From an uncultured Lachnospiraceae bacterium (GTDB lineage: Bacteria > Bacillota > Clostridia > Lachnospirales > Lachnospiraceae): a DNA stretch of 64,000 nucleotides. The position numbers and the translations under genes are program-made. The stretch spans positions 29,851 through 93,850 of the forward strand of contig CACZFF010000002.1 of assembly GCA_902780385.1 (NCBI GenBank), in the 5' to 3' direction. Below the pieces are notes generated by a model. The model was not told where the DNA came from and searched no databases. It saw only the letters and a list, made by a program, of their open reading frames with translations. This document shows positions 59,949 through 64,000 of this stretch, piece by piece (the stretch's first letter is position 1; the number at the start of each line of letters is the position of its first letter).

Positions 59949-61931
59949 TTACCAGTAGACCACTACAGGCATCTTATCATCACAATATGAATATAGCTGC
60001 TCAGCTACATCGACCGGAAGATTGATGCATCCGTGTGAGCCGTTGCCCTGATAAATCGTGCCGCCGAAGGCAGATCTCCACCAGGCATCATGAAAGCCGC
60101 ATCCATCATAGAAAGGCATCCAGTATCCCACCTTGGTCTCATATTCGTATTTGCCGTTGGACTGCATGACACCGCGCAGTGTCGTGTCCCTGAGCATGAA
60201 CATGATCCCGAAGACACCCGTGGGCGTTCCGTGTCCGGTCGTCGTATCGCCGCTGACACAGTCGCCTTCCACCACAAGCTGACCGTCCACATAACACCAG
60301 ATATGCTGGGCGGACAGATCCGCCTCAATATAGGTGTTTCCAATGCCGTCATTCTCCGTCTGATCATTATAAGGAGTGATATAATAATCCGGCTCGCGCG
60401 TTTCTTTTTTCTGCTTCTTGAAGTCCTTGACCAGCTTATCATGCTCTGTGACCTGGTTGACCATATATCCGTAATCACCGCCGCTGACCGTGATCAGTCC
60501 CCGGAGTGTGGAATTGAACTGCCTGTCCATTCCGATCGTGTTGGTGTTGTAGGCAAGCCTGTCCAGAAATTCCCAGAGCTTTTCATCCCAGACCTTTTCG
60601 TCCTTGACCAGCTTTCCGCTGTCATCCTTGACAAGCCAGTCTTTTGTCACATCGGAATTCAGACGCATGGTACTGCCGTCCGGAAGCTCATAGGTAATAC
60701 TTGCCCCGACCAGGTCATTGAGATCATTGCACCGCGCAATGATCTTGGCGTTATCCGACTTCATAGAGGCCTCTACATAGGCCCCGCTGATCTTCTCCGC
60801 TTCAACGACCTCTGAATAGCGGGCAGCCGCGTCTCCCACGCCTGCTGCGAGCTGCACAATATCGAGCGTGGTTCCCGCTGTCTCGGGCCGGATCACGAAC
60901 TTTCCATCCTCTTCCTCATTGCCGCTCTCAAACTCGATATAGGCGTCTTTGGGCTTCTCCATATTGTCTTCCTGCAGCTCGGGAAGCTTCTGAAGGGCCG
61001 CTGTCAGCATATCATCATCGTAAGTGCCGCCCGGTTTGATCTCATAGAGAGAATCTTCAAAAAAGTACTTCGGCCAGACCAGCTTGTCCTGCTGCTGAAG
61101 CAGCGCTGCTATACTTCCGTCCGGCTTATATTCAAAGCCCATGTCCCTGGCGTGGATGATTTCCGTCGATCCGCCGCGGAAACGGACATTGAGGACATAG
61201 TCATTTGCCGCATCTGAAAACTTCTTCTCAACCTCCTCTTCCGTGAGGCCTCCGCAGTCATAGCCATTGATCTTCGTTCCCGGCATAAAATGCAGGGCAC
61301 AATAATTGTAGCCATAGACGTAGATCCCGGCCAGAATTCCGATCACCACAAGCATGCTTACCAGAAAGGCGATACGTCTGTTTCCGGCCTTCCGGCCTTC
61401 GATCACTTCCATCGCTTCCGTATCTTCCGGCTGATCTTTTCCGCCGTCCTCAAGCAGTTTCCCCTGGTGCTTTCCCTGATGTTTGCCCTGATGTACAGGT
61501 TCCGGGTCCGGCTCAGGCTCTGCATCTTCTGCAGGGACTGCCTCACCTGACACTTCCGATTCCTCTGTCCGGTCTGCCTCTGTGTCCTCATCTGCATTCC
61601 AGTCTAACTCTGCCTCTGCGTCCTCGTCTGCCTCCCGGTCAGGCTCTTCCTCGGCGTCCTCGTCTGCCTCCCGGTCGGGCTCTGCCTCTGCGTCCTCATC
61701 TGCATTCCAGTCTAACTCTGCCTCTGCGTCCTCGTCTGCCTCCCGGTCAGGCTCTTCCTCGGCATCCCGCCCGGTTTCCGGAATCTGCTCTGCGTCCAGA
61801 TCAGCTTCTGCTTCCAGGTCCTGTTCTGCTTCTACATCCGGATTCGCAGTATCTACTGTTTCCTTTTCTGTATTCTCTGTATTCTCTGTGTTCTCGATTT
61901 TCTCTTTTCCCATTATCTCTCGTTTATTCAT
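59949..61931 (-). CDS. L,D-transpeptidase with acidic repeats (YkuD, PG-binding)
   Basis: About 660 residues from ATG 61931; ATGs at 61952 and 61913 are alternatives because GGAGG is not ideally placed for any. The cytoplasmic N-terminus is highly acidic, with 12-residue repeats (DAExExDxxADE), then three HQGK units, then one membrane helix (about 200-222, RRIAFLVSMLVVIGILAGIYVYG). Extracytoplasmic PG-binding domains follow (about 230-480). The YkuD domain ends with GCGFHDAWWR and GSHGCINLP, with catalytic Cys in SHGCIN. It cross-links peptidoglycan 3-3 or anchors proteins. It is the first gene of the Nudix run. Confidence 0.92.
   Translation of the reverse strand: MNKREIMGKEKIENTENTENTEKETVDTANPDVEAEQDLEAEADLDAEQIPETGRDAEEEPDREADEDAEAELDWNADEDAEAEPDREADEDAEEEPDREADEDAEAELDWNADEDTEADRTEESEVSGEAVPAEDAEPEPDPEPVHQGKHQGKHQGKLLEDGGKDQPEDTEAMEVIEGRKAGNRRIAFLVSMLVVIGILAGIYVYGYNYCALHFMPGTKINGYDCGGLTEEEVEKKFSDAANDYVLNVRFRGGSTEIIHARDMGFEYKPDGSIAALLQQQDKLVWPKYFFEDSLYEIKPGGTYDDDMLTAALQKLPELQEDNMEKPKDAYIEFESGNEEEDGKFVIRPETAGTTLDIVQLAAGVGDAAARYSEVVEAEKISGAYVEASMKSDNAKIIARCNDLNDLVGASITYELPDGSTMRLNSDVTKDWLVKDDSGKLVKDEKVWDEKLWEFLDRLAYNTNTIGMDRQFNSTLRGLITVSGGDYGYMVNQVTEHDKLVKDFKKQKKETREPDYYITPYNDQTENDGIGNTYIEADLSAQHIWCYVDGQLVVEGDCVSGDTTTGHGTPTGVFGIMFMLRDTTLRGVMQSNGKYEYETKVGYWMPFYDGCGFHDAWWRSAFGGTIYQGNGSHGCINLPVDVAEQLYSYCDDKMPVVVYW
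61585..61764 (-). repeat. 36-bp and 108-bp coding repeats in the L,D-transpeptidase gene
   Basis: Five consecutive 12-residue units are encoded: two types, DAExEPDREADE and DAEAELDWNADE. A stretch of about 70 bp is identical at about 61588-61656 and again 108 bp to the right (about 61696-61764), which shows recent expansion by slippage or recombination. Confidence 0.85.
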
Positions 61932-61952
61932 TAATACTGGAAGAACCTCCAT

Positions 61953-62454
61953 AAAAACTTATTGAACCAAAATGATGTCCGCTGTCCCGGAGCTGCAGCA
62001 CTCTGCTATTCATCTCCGGGCGCAGAAAAATGACGCAAAAAAAATCCTTCCGGATATTTTCTGTGCCCGAGTTTTCTCATTATACATCATTCAAACGGAC
62101 AAATAAATCATGGACGAAAAAAAACACTTAATGTTCACCCTTCCGAAACATGCCGGAGCACTTAAGTGCGCAGGCATCGTCAACAGGTATTTCGCATTTC
62201 ATAGTCTTTTGTATATGCAGGGACTTTGAAATCGGCGATTTCCCCGATGGGATCGGCAGAAGTTTGGGACGTCTCATATCTTTTGACCCTAACGCTGTCT
62301 GTAAAAAGCTCAAATCAAAAAAGCCGTATTTGCCGACAGCAGATCCATTCCTGTATCCCGAATATAAAAATGGTACTGAATTTGAAACAATCCTCATTTT
62401 CCTCTTTTTCGCATGTTTTCTTAGAACAGATACCTGTATTGCATTTTTTGAATA
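61953..62454. other. Gene-free stretch with a palindrome
   Basis: No convincing gene. GCACTTAAGTGC (62158-62169) is a perfect 12-bp palindrome. Open frames of 89 and 109 codons exist on opposite strands, but neither has a ribosome site or recognisable similarity. A degraded gene remnant is possible. The stretch presumably carries the promoter of the L,D-transpeptidase gene. Confidence 0.4.
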
Positions 62455-63558
62455 TCAGATATGGGACATGCCCATCTGATACACGTTCCTGTATTCATAG
62501 ATCTGCGCTGCTTCCTCTATTTCTTCAATTTCTTCATCAAGCAATACGCCATCAACCATTACGACTCTGTCCTTGCCGTGTTCGTCCCCCTCCATTCCAT
62601 ATAATAGCTGCTCCACAGCAGCCTCCGCGATCTTTGACGGAGAGATCCTCCAGCTCACAACAGGATAATCCCTGTACTTCACCTCCTCTGAAATACGAAT
62701 GGCTGCAAGGCATATATCCTCGGGAATGCGCAGTCCGCACCTTCTGACAGCCGCTGTGCCCCCTTCCAGGAGCGTATCATCTGTAAATACAATGCAGGTA
62801 GGACGGATCCACCTGCTGCCCTGCAGCAGATCCATGGTCTGGGCAAAAGCTTCCCGGAATGTTCCTGACTTTACATCCCTCAGATATTTACCCGGCACTT
62901 CGAGACGGTTTTCTGCCAGAGAAGTGCAGATCGACTTATAACACTGTCTGTATTCCTGCATCCGCTCCTTATACACAAAAGCAATCCTTCTATGCCCTCG
63001 CCTGTAAATCTCACTGACCAGCTTCCGGATCCCTTTCTCACAAGAGGGCAGCACGCATCTGCAGGAAGCAAAAAAGCTCCCCACTGCGACGACGGGGATT
63101 TCCCCAAGTATCAGCTGTCTCAGATCCCTGAAATCCTCCCGATAATACATATCCCTCTCCTGGATACCGCTGAATAAAAAAATACCCTCCATCCGATAAA
63201 GCCTCGCCCTGGGAAGATATCCCGGCCGTTCCGCCTTCCCTCCGCTGCTTCCTTTCTCTCCTTCAGGGCTCAGAAGTACCAGATCATATCCCTTTCTGAC
63301 CAGAGCCTTCCTAAGCTCATGGATCACGGTCTGACAGCCTTCCCTCTCCGTCTCTTCCGTGATCAAAAGCCCGACAATATAAGTATGCTCCCGTTTCACA
63401 GTCAGCTCATTCTTTTTCGCATAATAACCCATCTTTTCAGCAGTATCGCGTATTCTGCGCTTTGTATCCTCACTGATATCCGGGTAATCAGCCAGAGCCT
63501 TGCTCACCGCGGAGATTGACACACCGCATGCAGCTGAAATATCCTTCTGTGTCACCAT
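62455..63558 (-). CDS. LacI family transcriptional regulator
   Basis: 367 residues. The helix-turn-helix and hinge are clear: MVTQKDISAACGVSISAVSKALADYPDISEDTKRRIRDTAEKMGY (1-45). The effector domain (about 60-340) follows the periplasmic-binding fold with RRGHRRIAFVY and CIVFTDDTLLEGGTAAVRRCGL. VVSWRISPSKIAEAAVEQLL is the final motif. The last 30 residues are Glu/Ile-rich. It may regulate a sugar-utilisation locus outside the window, because no transporter or glycosidase is adjacent. Confidence 0.92.
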   Translation of the reverse strand: MVTQKDISAACGVSISAVSKALADYPDISEDTKRRIRDTAEKMGYYAKKNELTVKREHTYIVGLLITEETEREGCQTVIHELRKALVRKGYDLVLLSPEGEKGSSGGKAERPGYLPRARLYRMEGIFLFSGIQERDMYYREDFRDLRQLILGEIPVVAVGSFFASCRCVLPSCEKGIRKLVSEIYRRGHRRIAFVYKERMQEYRQCYKSICTSLAENRLEVPGKYLRDVKSGTFREAFAQTMDLLQGSRWIRPTCIVFTDDTLLEGGTAAVRRCGLRIPEDICLAAIRISEEVKYRDYPVVSWRISPSKIAEAAVEQLLYGMEGDEHGKDRVVMVDGVLLDEEIEEIEEAAQIYEYRNVYQMGMSHI

Positions 63559-63848
63559 TTTCCTGCGTATTCTCCCTCCCTATCTGTAGTTATCCCCTGT
63601 TCCGAAAACTGCCTTCTTCCGGCAGCAGATTTAACAATTCTGAACAGTTTCACATAATGTGCTTTTACAAACAGGTTAGCAGAATTCTCCTCCCGAATTC
63701 AACCACTTCGGAAAAATATAAAATACACATGCAGCAAGAATTCTCTCCCATAAAAAAACAATCCCCTCATTTGATTTATGCAAAAAATCAAAAAAGACCA
63801 AGTCTGTCTTTCCGCCATGCAGCCCGTCAGAGCGGCCGCGAGGAGAAA

Positions 63849-63891
63849 TGGGAGACAGGGGACGGTTCTTTGTCTCCCACCCTGTCTCCCA
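63849..63891. repeat. Dispersed palindromic repeat, family 2, diverged copy
   Basis: TGGGAGACAGGG (63849-63860) pairs exactly with CCCTGTCTCCCA (63880-63891) around GACGGTTCTTTGTCTCC. The core GGGGACGGTTCTTTG matches 12725-12739 with one change. Around it, the 442-bp stretch from 63559 to the window edge has no clear complete gene. Confidence 0.65.
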
Positions 63892-63909
63892 TGCTGAAAC
63901 TTGGGTCAG

Positions 63910-63949
63910 TTGTAAAAGTAAATTCCACCTTGTAAGAGTAACTTCCACC
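63910..63949. repeat. Two 20-bp tandem units, possible insertion-sequence end
   Basis: TTGTAAAAGTAAATTCCACC (63910-63929) is followed directly by TTGTAAGAGTAACTTCCACC (63930-63949), 18 of 20 bases identical. Tandem terminal repeats of about 20 bp are a trait of IS21-family ends. A reading frame on the minus strand stays open to the window edge. No transposase is visible inside the window, so this is a candidate only. Confidence 0.4.
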
Positions 63950-64000
63950 CGGATCAGGTTTTTCTCGATCACCGAGAGGATCAGCTGAAAATTTTCGCCA

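Noticed and set aside
62128-62479. Short proteins of 89 or 109 residues upstream of the lacI-type gene
   Set aside because: Frames exist on both strands over the same bases, with no ribosome site, and no similarity is recognised.

Overview
The window looks like a chromosomal segment of a Gram-positive anaerobe of the Clostridia, most likely a Lachnospiraceae member with roughly balanced G+C. Evidence: a tig-clpP-clpX-engB operon, a DUF4364 gene next to rarA, an oxygen-sensitive [FeFe] hydrogenase, the activase of the anaerobic ribonucleotide reductase, a bacitracin-type Firmicutes cell-wall gene set, and strong AGGAGG-type ribosome sites. I cannot name the species. Nearly all genes lie on the minus strand. 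The plus-strand genes (LysR regulator, class A PBP, DJ-1 protein, RgpF-like protein, GH114-like protein) are all single-gene units.

Layout. 1-2.5 kb: type I dehydroquinase (partial) and a YdiB-type quinate/shikimate dehydrogenase, with a divergent LysR regulator and an operator-like dyad between them. 3-6.6 kb: minus-strand run yigZ-mgtE-short pyruvate kinase-nrdR. 6.9-12.3 kb: class A PBP, a membrane protein, a phosphodiester glycosidase and a GT2-GtrA fusion. 12.4-12.8 kb: tRNA-Met between two copies of a palindromic repeat. 12.8-21 kb: protein quality control (clpB, then tig-clpP-clpX-engB) with long structured leaders. 21-32.8 kb: [FeFe] hydrogenase, DJ-1, malQ, rho with a very long disordered region, DUF4364, rarA with an upstream candidate 6S-like RNA, an RsmF-type rRNA methyltransferase and nrdG.

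32.8-57 kb is a cell-surface polysaccharide region. One arm carries an acyltransferase, UDP-galactopyranose mutase (glf), a sulfatase broken by an in-frame TAG, a giant DUF2142 membrane protein, a MORN-repeat protein, rfbC, a DUF2304/GT2 pair, another GT2, rfbD and rfbB. The second arm carries a lipid kinase, a second DUF2142 protein, a GT2, LicD, an IspD/TarI-like cytidylyltransferase, an epimerase and a Wzx-like flippase. Between the arms sits one plus-strand gene that joins an RgpF-like domain to a ParB-like DGQHR module. Together they suggest a rhamnose- and galactofuranose-containing polymer with a CDP-activated phospho-substituent. rfbA and a polymerase are not in the window.

57-64 kb: secreted GH114-like protein, two Nudix hydrolases, an L,D-transpeptidase with acidic 12-residue repeats, and a LacI-family regulator. 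The right edge has another palindromic repeat and two 20-bp tandem units that may be the end of an insertion sequence.

No complete mobile element, CRISPR array or rRNA is visible. The most unusual content is non-coding: at least three families of small dispersed palindromic or structured repeats, and several short tandem repeats that overlap or follow stop codons.
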